A stretch of DNA of 64,000 nucleotides from Haemonchus contortus (lineage: Eukaryota > Nematoda > Chromadorea > Rhabditida > Trichostrongylidae). The stretch covers positions 24,670,272-24,734,271 of the forward strand of contig LS997565.1 in assembly GCA_000469685.2 (NCBI GenBank), given 5' to 3'. The notes under the pieces are model-generated. The model saw only the letters and a program-made list of their open reading frames with translations, was not told the origin of the DNA and did no database searches. Both the position numbers and the translations under genes were made by a program. Within the stretch, counting starts at the first letter, position 1, and each line of letters opens with the position of its first letter. Shown piece by piece: positions 24,830 to 38,000 of the stretch.

Positions 24830-25025
24830 GGTGTGTTATCTTCTTCCCGGACGGCGTGTCCTGCTCGCTGCACGCGATCGCGCGTTCGAATCCCCAGTGG
24901 AAGGAAGGATACGGAGAGTCGCCGCGGACTCAATGCCGCAGGCCGAGAGGAATTAGTTCGGTCACCCTTTATGATCGGCTTCCCCGAGCGGGCGCTAGTA
25001 ACGTCCATGTCGCAGTCCACTGTGC
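24830..25025 (+). repeat. Possible second tRNA-like SINE head
   Basis: A B-box-like GCGTTCGAATCCCC occurs about 30 bp after a tRNA-like segment (GTGTCCTGCTCGCTGCACGC). The rest of the block does not match the main SINE family. It may be another tRNA-derived family or chance. Confidence 0.3.
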
Positions 25026-25029
25026 CTCA

Positions 25030-27319
25030 ATGAGTCGTCCTAGCTCGAGGGTTGCGAAGCATAGCATTCCATTCCTTCAGAGTTTTTTGTAAAAACTCAC
25101 ACGCTAGGTCCCGTTTTAGGGATCGTTTGACATCGCGAGTGATCCAGTAAGCTCAAGCAACAGCGTCCTTAGTTTTCAGTGACGGAGTTAGGATTTCCTA
25201 ATTCCCTTCTGCACTCGCGTGTATAGAAAAATTCCAAGCATCATCCTTTCCACAGCGTGGATCACGCTGACTACATGTTCATCCTTCTTTCATAACCAAG
25301 TCTCTGAGAAAGCAGGAAGGACCACAGTATCGGAAAGGCGAGCCTGGAGCCGGATGTTGCGTTGTCTTTGCCTTCGTTGCTGCTCCCTCGATAATCTTGA
25401 ATGCTCCCCACGCTGCGCGTTTCCTTATGCTCAGCTCCAAATCTAAGTCGTTCATGATGTTGACTTCTCGACATGGATACACGTAGATAGAGCATCCAGA
25501 GATATCCGCTCCGTCATGCGTAAAGGCAGCATCAGGTACCAATTCGTTTCTCATGAACATCGTCTTCGCTATGTTCAGACTTAAGCCGACGTTTACACAG
25601 GCGTTCTCGCATTCCAGCATTCATTCCGCCCGCTCGATGTTCGGTTTTATAAGCACGAAGTCGTCTGCAAAGCAGAGGTGATGTGAGTAGCTTTCGTCGA
25701 CCCAAGTCTTCCTATGCCATATGACGCATGATGTTCTCGAAAGCGGCCCCGAAAAGTTTGGGCGAAATGATATAGCCCTGCAAAACCCCTCTTTACGTTA
25801 ATGTATTCTCTATAGAAGGGCGAGGTACTGGTCATGGAGTTGCTGTAAAGCACACGAAGCATCCCTACATATTGAGTAAGCCACCCTGGTTTCGTATCGA
25901 AGGCCTTCTTCAAATCGATGAACGTCGGGCGTAACTGCATCCTGTATTCTTGCTACACTTCAGTGAGTCTTGTAACATTGTGGATGTAGTCGATTGTAAT
26001 GAACCCTCTGAAATCCAGCTTGCTTGCATTGCTATCCTTCATGTAATGTTCTGTTAATCCTATTGAGGATGGCAAATGTGAAAAGTTTGCAGGTTAAAGT
26101 TAGCAGACAGATTGGAATGTTGTTGCTACTACTTCTGGATCTTCCTTCCTCATACAGCAACACAGTCTTGCTAGTTTTCCAAGACGTAGGCACTTTGCAT
26201 TTTGAGAGGTACCATGTGGGCTTGGTTTGATCCTATAGGGATCGGCGCCATACAACACTTCGTCATGGCATGTCGAATTCCTGAAGAGAGAATGGAAGGA
26301 TTCGAGTAGGAGTTGTAGATGATCGGCCTCAGCTTAAACTGCTGCCCTTTTCTCTTTCAGATCTTTCTTTATCGCTTCTCTGCATAGCTGCGCAAGTTCG
26401 AATGGTTTCTGATGATTGCCAGTAGCTCGCACGGTTCCACGCTTGCGTATCAGTTCGATTGTCATTGAAGGAATACGTCTCTTGACTACTTGTGAAAACT
26501 TTCCTAGCACTATCAATAGTTCGACAAGTAATTTGTAATCTTTATCAATATTTGTCGACAACGGAATCTTCTCAGAAACTCGAAGAGGAAACGAGGTGAT
26601 CTTAGAAGCTTCCTTTCCTGAAGTTTGCAGCTCTCCCTCCACGCACTAAGAACAGAACCTACTAGGGAGACGATGAGGATCCGATCCCATATAGAACTAC
26701 GGAGCAACAGCGATGTCAGTCAGGCAAGGCTTTCGATTGAAATAGTGTAGTCTATTTCATTACTGAACTATCTACTTGGTAAGTCTCATGTCCATAACAG
26801 GGCAGGAGAGGGCACTGTGAACTACAATTTTTCGTGGGTAGTGCTGGTCAACATGACAAACTCCGGAAGTCTTCCACCCTGTTCATTCCATTCTATTCCA
26901 TTTCGTGAGTATCGATGTGAAGCTCTAGCCAATCTTGGCGTTAAAATCACCGCCTATGACCTTGAAGGGAGTGTGCTCTTTTCTGAAGTGCCTTTCCAGG
27001 TCCAAACAAGTGCTCACACCTCCTTCTCTTAGTGGTAGCCTCATGTCCGTATGTAGGCAACAAAGATTTTATTCAAGAGCTGGGGTTGAGCCACATCTTT
27101 TCATTCCAAACTTTCTGTTTGACTTGTCAAGCTCTTATACGAATCTATTTTCATGGCCAGGTGCGTATTGACTATTCTAGAAATGCCTGCAGCGGGCAAC
27201 GTCTCTTCGTCTCGATCTGTCAGATGACGTCGTGCCTTCCTAGCTTGCATCTCTAGATCTAAGAGTTCGATAAATACTTCTGACGCAAGCGATCACACAT
27301 TGAAAGTGCATATGGTCAT
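25030..27319 (-). pseudogene. Decayed RTE non-LTR retrotransposon, minus strand
   Basis: Read on the minus strand, this begins with an endonuclease start (MTICTFNV.SLASE) at 27,319. It continues through a linker (IELIRKRGTVRATGNHQKP.ELAQLCREAIKKDLKEKRA at 26,470-26,340), then RT palm residues TFIDLKKAFDT near 25,920, the catalytic box HHLCFADDFVLIKPNIERA near 25,690-25,630, LSLNIAKTMFMRNELV near 25,580, and a C-terminal tail with SRDVKRSLKRDL near 25,120. Frames change many times and stops are frequent, so it is inactive. Order and motifs match the RTE clade common in strongylid nematodes. Confidence 0.9.
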
Positions 27320-28198
27320 TTCAGTCCTTCCCGTTTAGGCAGCCTAGTGGGGCTTTGAGCTTTCAGCAGACTCGAGTGTTCCTATCCAACAGTGCCGTAT
27401 CAGAGGCTCCCTCAGGTTTAAGGGGAGGCATCTCCAGATCTCCTCCCGGTTCCTCGTCAGTCACTCGGATGCAAGCTTTCGACAGAGCCGATGGGCAGGA
27501 TACCATCCGCACCCGCAGACCATTCACATACGTACGCATGGGTACACCTGTGAGGTTACAGAAGATTGATTATCCTAGCATGGCAGAAACATGTATTCAT
27601 CCCCTGAATCAGCTGCATCTCTGGAAAAGTACCAGTGACTTTCGGTCTACGACTAACAACCTTATACGCCATCTGGCGTCGCGTCACGTAGCCCCGTGTT
27701 CAACGGGCAAGAGATCACTCAACGAGAAAGTAGTACTCCGGAGGTTGAAGGAGATCCGTGGGTAACCATTCATAAATAGAAGTCAATTATCCCCTCCATA
27801 GGGAATATTTGAAAAAAATTCCGGTTGCCTATGTGCTGATTTAACTGTATTGGGTTCCTGTGCTCTGTGTCTCAATTTTAATGAGTAATCACTCCAGAAT
27901 GTTTGTTCGGTCAGATCATAATTTTTTTATCGAAAGGAACCCTCATCGCCGGAATACCACAAGTAATCTCTGTAGTAGATTCCAAAACGAGAGGGGAGAC
28001 TTGGTTTTCGAGTCCGAAGAGCAGTATTTCGGGATCACTATGGAGATACCTTGGAAGCAATTGTCTTGTACGTGCACGTTTCGGTAGCCGTTCAGGGTCA
28101 GCAAACGGAAAGATTGATTGCAATCGTGAGAAAGCTACATATACCATGTGCGAAAGTTAGATGTTTGATATCCTTCTTATATATAAAGCAGTAACTTG
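27320..28198. other. Intergenic, nothing recognised
   Basis: The + strand ORF at 27,355-27,765 overlaps the 5' side of the RTE remnant and may be part of its untranslated leader. No independent gene is supported. Confidence 0.4.
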
Positions 28199-28266
28199 GT
28201 TTGTCGGTTTGTCGGTATGTCGGTATGTCTGTATGTCGGTATGTCGGTATGTCGGTCTGTCCGTCC
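28199..28266. repeat. Minisatellite of 8-bp unit (GTCGGTAT)n
   Basis: About eight head-to-tail copies of an 8-bp unit with single-base variants (GTCGGTTT, GTCTGTAT). It follows a TTCTTATATATAAAGCAGT motif that recurs, slightly changed, at 28,313-28,335, suggesting a larger repeated sequence around it. Confidence 0.8.
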
Positions 28267-29045
28267 GGGTTACTTTGTGATTATGATAAAGGTAGTGATA
28301 TGGAAAACTTATTCTTCTTATATAAAAAGCAGTCACTTTGTGGGTAGGCTAATGGAGTAAAGTGAGCACTGCGGAGTGAAGTGAGTAATATGAAGTGAGG
28401 TGGATGATTCAAATAGTGATCTCTACTGTACTGTAATGGTACTTCGACACTGGTGAGCAATATTTTATCAACAGACATTTCTATTTGACGGCCCAGATTA
28501 CTGTCTTCGCATACGTCAGCACGTAATGAAAGTATACACGGTGGTGCAGAAATCCATTTGATATGACACATTCAGACTTTGGTGCTTCTGCTCAATATAG
28601 ATAATTCATTCAACTTTATGGGAAACTCAGAATGAAAGGGTGTGATTGGGGACGAGGATATCTGTGCAAAGTGGCCCAAGATAGGATGTCGTACAAGTTG
28701 AACATCACTGGCAACTGGTTTCATAAAAAAAAATTTCAATTTTCCAAGTTATTCGCACAATGAGTTGGTACAGCATGAACCTCATTGAAATTCACGTTCA
28801 CATCTTTCGGAAGATTGCATAAGAGTGGAGCGTATGATCAAAGATGTTGCCGCGCGATGGATAACTATTGGATGTAGTAGCTGCGCTGCCCAACACTGCT
28901 GAATGCGAAGACCGTTTTGACCCTGAACTTATATCAGTCCAAAATCGCGGAATGCCCAACAGAGTCGTTGCGAAAAGGTCACAGAAGATGGCCAGGAATT
29001 TTGCATGTTTTCTGTTTGCCGATTTTCGCGTTGTTAACCACGCTC
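28267..29045. other. Upstream region of release-factor gene
   Basis: No repeats of the families described here, and no promoter element that can be named. ORFs on both strands extend into the first exon of the release factor and are shadows of it. Confidence 0.4.
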
Positions 29046-29057
29046 TCGTTTTAGACC
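29045..29057 (+). promoter_or_regulatory. Splice acceptor just before release-factor start codon
   Basis: CTCGTTTTAG ends at 29,054, three bases before the ATG at 29,058. As with lam-1, this fits spliced-leader trans-splicing or a 5'UTR intron and supports the chosen start. Confidence 0.6.
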
Positions 29058-32000
29058 ATGCGGCTTTCACGTTCCGTGTTTTCAACCGTCCGTACTCTTT
29101 TGACCGGAGAGAAAGCGACGACGTTCCTGGATACTGTGAATAAACGGTTAGCGGCTCACCGGTCTGGGGCTGCCGTGGACGGGGAACGACATGCAGCCTA
29201 TTGGGACGGCATTCGTCGAGCTGCTCAATTTGTTGCACAGAAACGGAGTGAAGTAGAACAGATTCGTGCTCTCGCAGCTGGTCGGTTCACTCTGTTCGAA
29301 CTCATATTCTTTCCCTCGAGGAGTTCCGTTCAGAGTCTTCGGATGCTGAGTTACACGCTATGGCTGAAGAAGAGCGTCTGATAACAGAAGCATCATTAGC
29401 TTCTGCAGAGCAGGATCTGGTGGACAGTATTGTACCTGTGACCGAGATTGATGTACTGCGCAAATGTCAAGTTGAATTCACTAGGTTTGCCTTCTTTGAC
29501 CCTTCACTGAGTATCTATCAGCTTGTTGCATGAGTAATTATTTCTATTTTTTTCGTGGTGAGACACTTTTTCTCTGGGTTTCAGTGATTTCAGATCACGT
29601 CGCTTTATTCAGAAGGTTCATGTTCACTATAGCATGTTCTGTTCATGCTCCAAAAATAATCATCAGATAGAATGAAACTCAAGCTCGCGAAGTCAACAAA
29701 AACACCCCAGTCATCAACTCAATCTCTGTGTTCTACAGGGTGCACCATAACAATGGTAACAAAATAATTTGGCTACAAAAACAGTTCATTTTGACACATA
29801 GCGAATTTAAGTGAAATATTTACCATGCATCGCATCTACGAAACGAACACACTGTCATGTTATAGAACCGTCTCCTGTACTAATTATAGCTCGGAGACGC
29901 TTCGCTACTCATCGACGGTGACACGCAGAGTTTCTTTTTCTTGAGAAACTCTAGCCCAGACTGTTTTCAATAATTTTTAGGAGCAGCAACAGTGGTGTGT
30001 GTGTTTTTAGGCGTAGGTTTTCCTCTCCAGTATGGACTAGATCGAGCAACCCATCTTATTGAGGTCCGGGAAATTCGTAGAAAGATTGGAAGGTAGGTCC
30101 AATATTCGTAGTAGTCGCGAGCATTTCTTCAGCACCAGTCTCGCTTTTTCCCATTCGTGAGCAAGTGCGCCGTAGTCTTCAATTCGGATGCCTAGAAAAA
30201 TCTCTGACCCTCAGCTGCTCACTTTCAGAAAACCCCTTCTTTATGAGGTTCGGAATAAATTTTGTACTTTTCTCGACTGAAATTTGCGATATCGCTCTGA
30301 AGGTAGAGATTCTAGCCCAAACTATCATGAAAAAGGAAAAATGGCTTTGCGAGGCGATCCGACTCTTCTCGAGGGTTTCAGCACTAGTAATGTGAAATAT
30401 AGGCATACTATGGGATCTCAACATTTCTTTCACGCTGAACACACTTTAATCAAAAAAGGCTTGTCGAAGCGCGTGCCGCGCGCAAGTAGCGTACGGCATT
30501 TGTTTTTTCTCTTCGACTTCTTCTCGTCAAAAAAGCTTATATGGCTTTAGAATCTTATTTGAATACAGTTGTACATATTCACTCTGGGTAGGCTCTTCCC
30601 ATCGGATCAGAACATACAAACAAATCAGCTGTCATTTTTTCTTGGGTTCCTGCAGGTTCCGAAGCGAACTCCTTCCCAATCGATTGCATTCGGAAAAGTG
30701 GTCGTATGTGAGACAAGACAACCGTATTGAGGTTTGTTATTGATCTGTCTACGCAGAGCGCTTCAAGAGACTGTCATGTGGAAAATGTTGAAACGAGGAA
30801 CGAACCCGGAAAAAGACTCATCAAATGCGCGCAAAGGCGGAACGGTCGGTGGATGTGTGCGGGGCTCCACCGTTTCTAGAAATCTTAGGAGTTGAGAATA
30901 CCGAAGTAGACATGTGGGCTAAGGTATTCATAAACATAAGGGGATGTGCAAATTTTGAGTAACCCTCCAAACAAGGAGGTTACTGACGCCCGAAAGGTGT
31001 TACCTTATTTATGGCGCACCCTGTATATGACATGAGCAGTGATGAGAGTTTTAGTGAAGGCGACCAAAGTGCTTCGTGCTACCATCGCTTCGGCTCTATT
31101 CCTCTTTTTCATTAGTTTTCCATGTTTAAACCATTATTAATTTTGAAGTAGTGAAAGAAGCGTTTCAGTGGTGCAGGCGGCCAAGAAGCGATGCTCTTTA
31201 CTGGAGAACTCGTTGATATGTATGCCAAATATGCCGAATGGCGAGGGTGGAAGTGGGCTCCGCTTCAACTTCAGAAATCCGATCTCGATGGAGTGCGCTC
31301 CGCCATTTTTGCAGTAGAGGGGTGACAATACTTACGCTTCCTTGAGGTATAGGTGGCTTCCAACCGGGAGGATTTTGAAGGTATAGCCCTTGAAATCGAC
31401 GTTCGTTATAGATTCGAAGCTGGCGTTCATCGAGTGCAACGGATTCCTCTGACAGACAAGTCGCGAATGCATACAAGCACCGCGAGCATTGCAGTTCTTC
31501 CCGAGCCAGAAGAGGTATGTTACCCGTGCATCCGCTCAGGAGAATTTGTCATTCGAGGTCAAAACCTTGAACCGTATCAGATACATCGTGTCGCGCCGGC
31601 GATGACGCCTTGCTCCTCGCTATACGTTGGCATCGGTATTCGCCGCCTAGGAGCGGCGTCGCCGTCGGCGTGATTGCCTGATCGGGGTCTTACGCTGCGC
31701 TCGCTCTCGCCCCATTTGCCACGCGGGATATTACTTTGGCCCTAGCGGCCCCTACGCTGTCCCTGCACTCCTACCTTTACCCTACACGTGCTACTTCCTA
31801 TGACCCGGGATGACCTACCACAGCCTAACCTCAACGTTCAAACCAGACATGGCCTTCACGGCATCACCGTCTACGATCTTAACCACTAACACAATACTAT
31901 ACGCAGTCTTCATGGATACGCCAATAAAAAGGAAATGTTAATACAACAATGAAAAGAATTGGTAAAAAGGAAATGCCTGTCATATACATATATACATAAG

Positions 32001-35000
32001 AAAAGAATATGAAATACGTCAGCAATTGAACTACGATAAAAACCAGCAACCTACGTCTCAGGTGGTACGAACCCAGTACGTTAATCTCACGAGGGGAGGC
32101 GACGTGGCTCGGGACCGCTCGGCACCTTTGGGCTTCCATGCCCAAGTCGATCACATCACATTCCACCGGACTGCATCACACTTCCAGGCTCGAGCGGTAC
32201 GACGACAGGACACGGGCAGTGGCGGCCGGCTACGACGATCGATGGAGACACACTGCCGGCTGGCATTAGGCCAGAGCACGCGTCGAGTATAGCCGACGCG
32301 CAGGCGCCGGGACCCCTGCGCGCCCAACCAGGCGTAGCCCTTTAATAAGTCGGGCGGAAGCCACGACACATCAAGAATTCAGTCGGATTAGTTTATGAGT
32401 TTCGCTCTTCTGGGTAGAAGAGCGGAACTGTTTAGGCAAGTTGTCAAGAAATCAAAAACCACTTTGCTGATTGACCCATAATTTCCAGTTTTAGTTGGGC
32501 GTAAATCTGCAACGCTCTTTGCATTGGAAGTCTCTCAGCGTTTGTTCCTTCCTCTACAAGCCTTTACAAGATGCCGGATATGGGGCAATACGTGTGTCTG
32601 CGAAAAAAAGGAAAATTGCGCAATGCAAAATGTGTTCATAAGAAGGCTGGTTGTCTTATAAAAGTCGTCAAACTGAAGTCTTAGAAGTGTTCGGCTGTAG
32701 AACGGCTGTAGAGCTTAAGAGCGTGAAGATTTAGCATACCTATTACACAAAGAGACCATCCCTGCTGGACTGTACCACCAGTCTCTCGAAAATGGTATCA
32801 GCAGGATGGCAGCACACATTTACGAGGACACCATCTTCGTTTATGACCATGCCAAACCCCAAGTAGCTCAAATCGTGCGGCAGTTTTTGGATGAAAAGAT
32901 ATCGAAACCTGGATTCAACCGTCGCATTTGCTCGACTTACTAGCGTGCGATCTCGAGTTTTTGGTCATTTGAGGATTCCTGTCAGTACCACTCACTTTGA
33001 AAGCCGATCAGTTGTCAATGCAGACTAAACAGCACACTTTTCAACACAAACGGCGTCTTGTCCACACTTGTTGAAGTAAAAGAGCCATCAATGTCCGGCT
33101 GCTATCGCTGGCACCGATAGAGCCTACTTGATTGAACACCAGAATATCAGCATTCTGTCACATCTGCTGGTCGATTCTTGAGAAAGTTTGCAAATCTTCA
33201 AACGAGATGACCTGATATTCACCCTTTATCCACCTATATTTTCCCCGCCGATTTTCGAACAGACGCACCTCCCTTTTATAATATTTTGTTATTCCTGTCA
33301 AAAGCTAGCTTTCTGTACAGGTCTCGGTAGTGGTACCAACTGACTCGGTGAAAATAGAGACAATGCGAGCTTCGGGTCCTGGAGGGCAGAACGTCAACAA
33401 GCGATCAACTGCAGTACGCCTCACACATAAGGAAACAGGCGTCGTAGTACACTGTATGGACGAACGTTTCCAACATCTCAATTTGCAGGTACGGCTTTCC
33501 TCTCTACTCATTTATATCTTTCAATTGAATCCCTTTTGCAGATTGCTTTCAAACGATTAGCTGCAATCATTCTGCAGCAAAAAGTGGATGAAATAAGTGA
33601 CAAGTTCTCATCGGACCGAAAGTTACAGGTATTAGATCAATTTTCTGCAAGTATGCAAATATCGAACTTCGATATCGTTTGGATAAGAATTCACTGAGTT
33701 TCTTTCCAAAAAACTTCGATAGAACAACATTTCCAACACAGTAAAATAGAGTTTCTGAATTTTCTGAAAAAAAAAGAAACTGGCACCTCAACTGGGAAGA
33801 TATCGAGAAAACCGAAACAGCATTTGGTAGCAGAGCAGGTTCTTCCCTCCTCAGAATGCCAGCTCACAATGCTTCAAGAGGCGCTTATTTAGTGTGCTGC
33901 AAATTTACTACTGAGTTCCATAGGATTTGTTGAATGAGTGGAGGACTGTGCCCCGAGTGACTTGTCAGAAAGGAGTGAAGTGAGTGGAAGTTGCTAATTC
34001 ACTGGAATTCGTAGAAAACCAGTGAAATAAGTATGAACTCATACCATCTCTAGACTTTGAGACTAGAACAATCTGTTGAGGGATGCACCCCTGCATTCGG
34101 CTTCCATTCAGAATCGTAGTGAAGTGTTGAATGCGTATGTGGCCTACACGATGACTTGCTATGACTAGCCGATATACGAGTTAATATTTTTATCCTCCCA
34201 GACAGGTCTGGTACCAATTAATCGACCCCCGAGGGATGGAAGGCCTGGTTGGGCCAGGCGGATATCGATCCAGGATTTGAATCCGGTTCCCTGCGTGTGT
34301 GATGGTGCGCCGTTTCTGCACCACCTATGCCCAACCAGTGAGATGAGTTGGAAAAATGGAATTAACCAGAGTCACCTTCAACTAAATCATCCCTTCCTTT
34401 CTGGGGCCTAGCATGCGTTCGTCTTCCCCCAGAACCATGGAGTGGTTAGATAGAAGTTCGATCTTTGTTCTGTATTGGGAGGTAGAGGAGATGCTCTATT
34501 AGGTTTTTTAACGCTTGGGTTAGGGTCAACTAATGTGCCCCGAACTAATATGTGACTTGATCAGTTAGCTTGGGAATGATCAGTGGATCCAATAGTAGCA
34601 GCCGTTGAATTTCGGCTCCATTTTTCTGTGATTACAATAGCTCCAAGGAGAAAGAAAGAAGTTAGTGACTATCGTCTCCTTCACCTCATAAGGATGATTA
34701 CTAATGGAAGGAGTTGTTCGCTTTCACTTATCTCTTCTTCACTCTTTTTAATTTACCAGTCATACGTTTCTCGTTGAAAAAAGTATTCGAGTGCCGTGGT
34801 CGTGAGCACATAATACTTTCACGGTTTTGAATATTCACTTCCCATGCTTTCCCGATTCTTTGACTTCTTTTCACTGAGATAGTGGCTCTGAGCCGCAGTA
34901 CTACTGCACAGTAGTATGGCATTGGCACTCGAAAAGTAACCTGTGCGGTCTTACTCCCATTATAGGAAACCAATATGGAAAACTATTCATTAGTACATCT

Positions 35001-38000
35001 TTTTGTTTATGCCGAGCAGCTTTTAATGATTATCTCCCATGTATAAATTGACGCACTGAATCTGACAATTTTTTTCTTGACTCCTGAAATTATTGACAAA
35101 ATGGTGATTAGCTTTGAGAGAGTATCAATTAAACCCATTCACAGTTGTTTTCACACTAATTGCCGCTTCTGCGTTCTAGTGACGTCGGCGTTCCTCAGCA
35201 ATATAGGTGTCTAAATACAATCTCAGTTTTGCTTAATTACAATTCAGTAAAACCTTATACGTAGATGATTTTGGAGTTCATACTAGAGGTTGTACGCTGG
35301 AGGTAAGGCCTTGTGATAAGTAAGCGATTGCTTAGAAAGAATGTACCGGGCCGCTTATTCAAGAAAAATATGTATGGTTCGTGTTGGGAAGTAGTATATA
35401 CACTATGTATACAGTACATACACTGAACAGTAGTATACACTGAAGCCAACGGGGCGGTTGTGGCGTGGAAGAAAGTGGGGCACCATCACACATGCATGGT
35501 CCAGGGATCAAATTCCGGATCGGCGAATGCTAAGCCAACTAAACCTTCCAACCCGCTCGCGCTCCCGCTAATGTACCCCAGTAGAAACTCTTCTCCTCGC
35601 CGGAGGAACACAAAGCATACCTTTATTGGCGGTCGCTCGATCACATCGATGATCGAGTAGAGACGACAGACAGACGATGAGGTGAATGAGGCAATGAAGG
35701 CTCCCGGAGATCAACATGTATTGTCGCATACATAATAGGATTCCAATGAATAATATGGCGAAATGTTGATTCACATGAAAGGATGAACTGTTAGAAAAAT
35801 GTTTTGGGAACCTTCTTGTGGTTCATCTAAGGGTAATTACAAGTACCATTTGCTGTTTACCGTTTCTGCCTTATTCGGCTGAGTTTCACCTCTACGCAGA
35901 CACTTTCTGGTCAACGGATAGCTCCTGCAACAATAAGTTCCTCTTAGAGTTCATAGCCTTTTAAGCTGCAGGCATTTATGAGCGTTTTACTGCTACGGTG
36001 AAGTTCTCCAGGCACGATGCTATCAGCTGTAAAACAAGCAAACTTTGCCAGTGTCTAGGAAGGCATTTAGAGAATGTTCTTTACAGGTTGGTTCGAAAGC
36101 TCGAGCTGAAAAGATCCGCACCTACAACTTCCAACATGACAGGGTGACTGACCACCGACTACAATTACAGGTAGAATTTCGAAAGCCCTACCTCACGCCC
36201 CTATTTTCGTGCTTCTCTTCGCTTTTATCGAGTCCTTGCTCAGCGGTGTAAATTTCTGTGTGAAAACTGGTCATCGCTCAGAGTTTATTTTTGTTATCAT
36301 CTTGGACGACCCTATTCAATAAGGAAACACGAGAAAGCTAGAATTGTGGAACTTCTCTAACCGGTGGAACTGTGAACCCTATTAGGAGGAAGGCCCACAA
36401 AACATAGTTTTCGATTGCCAAGTTTTTACTGGCTGCTCGGGTGAAGTAACTCACTACTTTTCATGTCAGGTCACCGATGTATGACCTGGGGACCGCATAT
36501 GACAATTCCATTAGTAAATCAATTCCCATAAATATTAATTATACTCATGATTTAATGCAGTTGTGTAATGTGATGAATACCCATGAGCTATTGGTCCATT
36601 TACTTTTAATGCTTTTCTTGCGAGGGTTATGAAACTAAAACGTAAGCACCTATTTTTAGACGCGGGTATCAAGTTCGAACGGAAACATTATTTATAGAGT
36701 TCGCCTAACCTCTATCATCATTCGTTATTTTTATGAAGTACTCCATGAAACATGTGCTCTAACACTTCTCCACGTACTCTGAGTTCCTGGTACATAAGTA
36801 TAGAACTACCTCTGGCAGATTACGATTCAAAATGATGTAAAAGTTTTGAGACACTGGGATGCACGTTACAAATTCATTCACAGTTCTATTTGATTTTCCC
36901 CACACTAAATCATGCAATCACCCCTGTTATCTACGACGCTTACTGCACAAGGGTTCAAGCGGCTATTCCCTTTTTACCGAAAAAAGTCAAAGAGTCAGTC
37001 ACAGCATATACCAGTTCACCAGAATCGGCAAACCTCGTCTTGACCTGGAACTCCTTGGTATGTCTATAGGAGTGATAGCCAGAAGGGACGAAGTCAGAGG
37101 AATAAGGAGGTGGAAAGCGGTGCCCATCCTACTCCTTTTCAATGTGGTCATTGTTACGTGAGGCCAAACGCTACTCTGTAGTGAATTGACGGAAACCCAT
37201 CTCGGTCGATATTCTTTGGCTGCAGGAGGGAGTTCCTGCTGCTAATGGTTGTTTTTGGCGGCTGTGTCTGGCCTTGAGGGAGTAACTCTTGGTACAGCAT
37301 TTCCATTGAATCCTGAGAGCAGTACAGCAAAGCTCTTTCTAGGTGCTGTTTCGAGTTAGGCTACACTTTGAGATCCTCGTCACCAGATTCCGCACAAACA
37401 TCTTCCCGTTGTGGGTGAGGGAGATTTTGGTGAGATGGAGCGAAGGCGTCGAGCAAGAACTTTCCTGTAAACGAGGACGTTAAGGTGCCTAACGACATTG
37501 CTCTGTCGCATTCGAGAAGCTTCATCAATTTCTTGCTCATAGCTTCCGGCTTCTTTTTTTTTTCGAGAATTTGGTCATGATCTATAGCAAGGAATGTCCG
37601 TACAAGGATAATCGTGGAGCGTCGTATTCCTGGAATGTAAGCGAGGAAATATTGCATGGTTTTCAAGGTTGTTTTTCCACTTTTATGTTGGAATCAGCAG
37701 AGTAATCGCTGAACGCTACCATTCGTCTGAGACAATTACTCGAAGTTTAACCCCAGGACCCAATGGATAATACTGCTTGTAACTATGAAATTGTGCTAGA
37801 AAGAAGGTCGTATTCCTATTTTCCGAAAGTTCCAGAAATTTCGTTTAATTTTCGCTACCCACGATTACCCATGTGGAGTTGAAAACACTCGCAGTCCTCT
37901 GCAATAGATTCTATGTATATGGCGGAGTTGCCTTCCCTGACTTTGATCATGCCTATTACAAAAGAGCATCTTCGAGCGATCATCTTCTATAGATGACATC

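Noticed and set aside
27355..27765. 136-codon + strand ORF
   Set aside because: It adjoins the 5' end of a minus-strand RTE remnant and shows no protein family; probably antisense of its leader.
28199..28266. CRISPR-like array of short repeats
   Set aside because: Units are contiguous 8-mers without spacers; a simple minisatellite in a eukaryotic genome.
31897..32369. ORFs in GC-rich blocks of release-factor intron 3
   Set aside because: They lie inside an intron of a confirmed gene, on both strands, without motifs.
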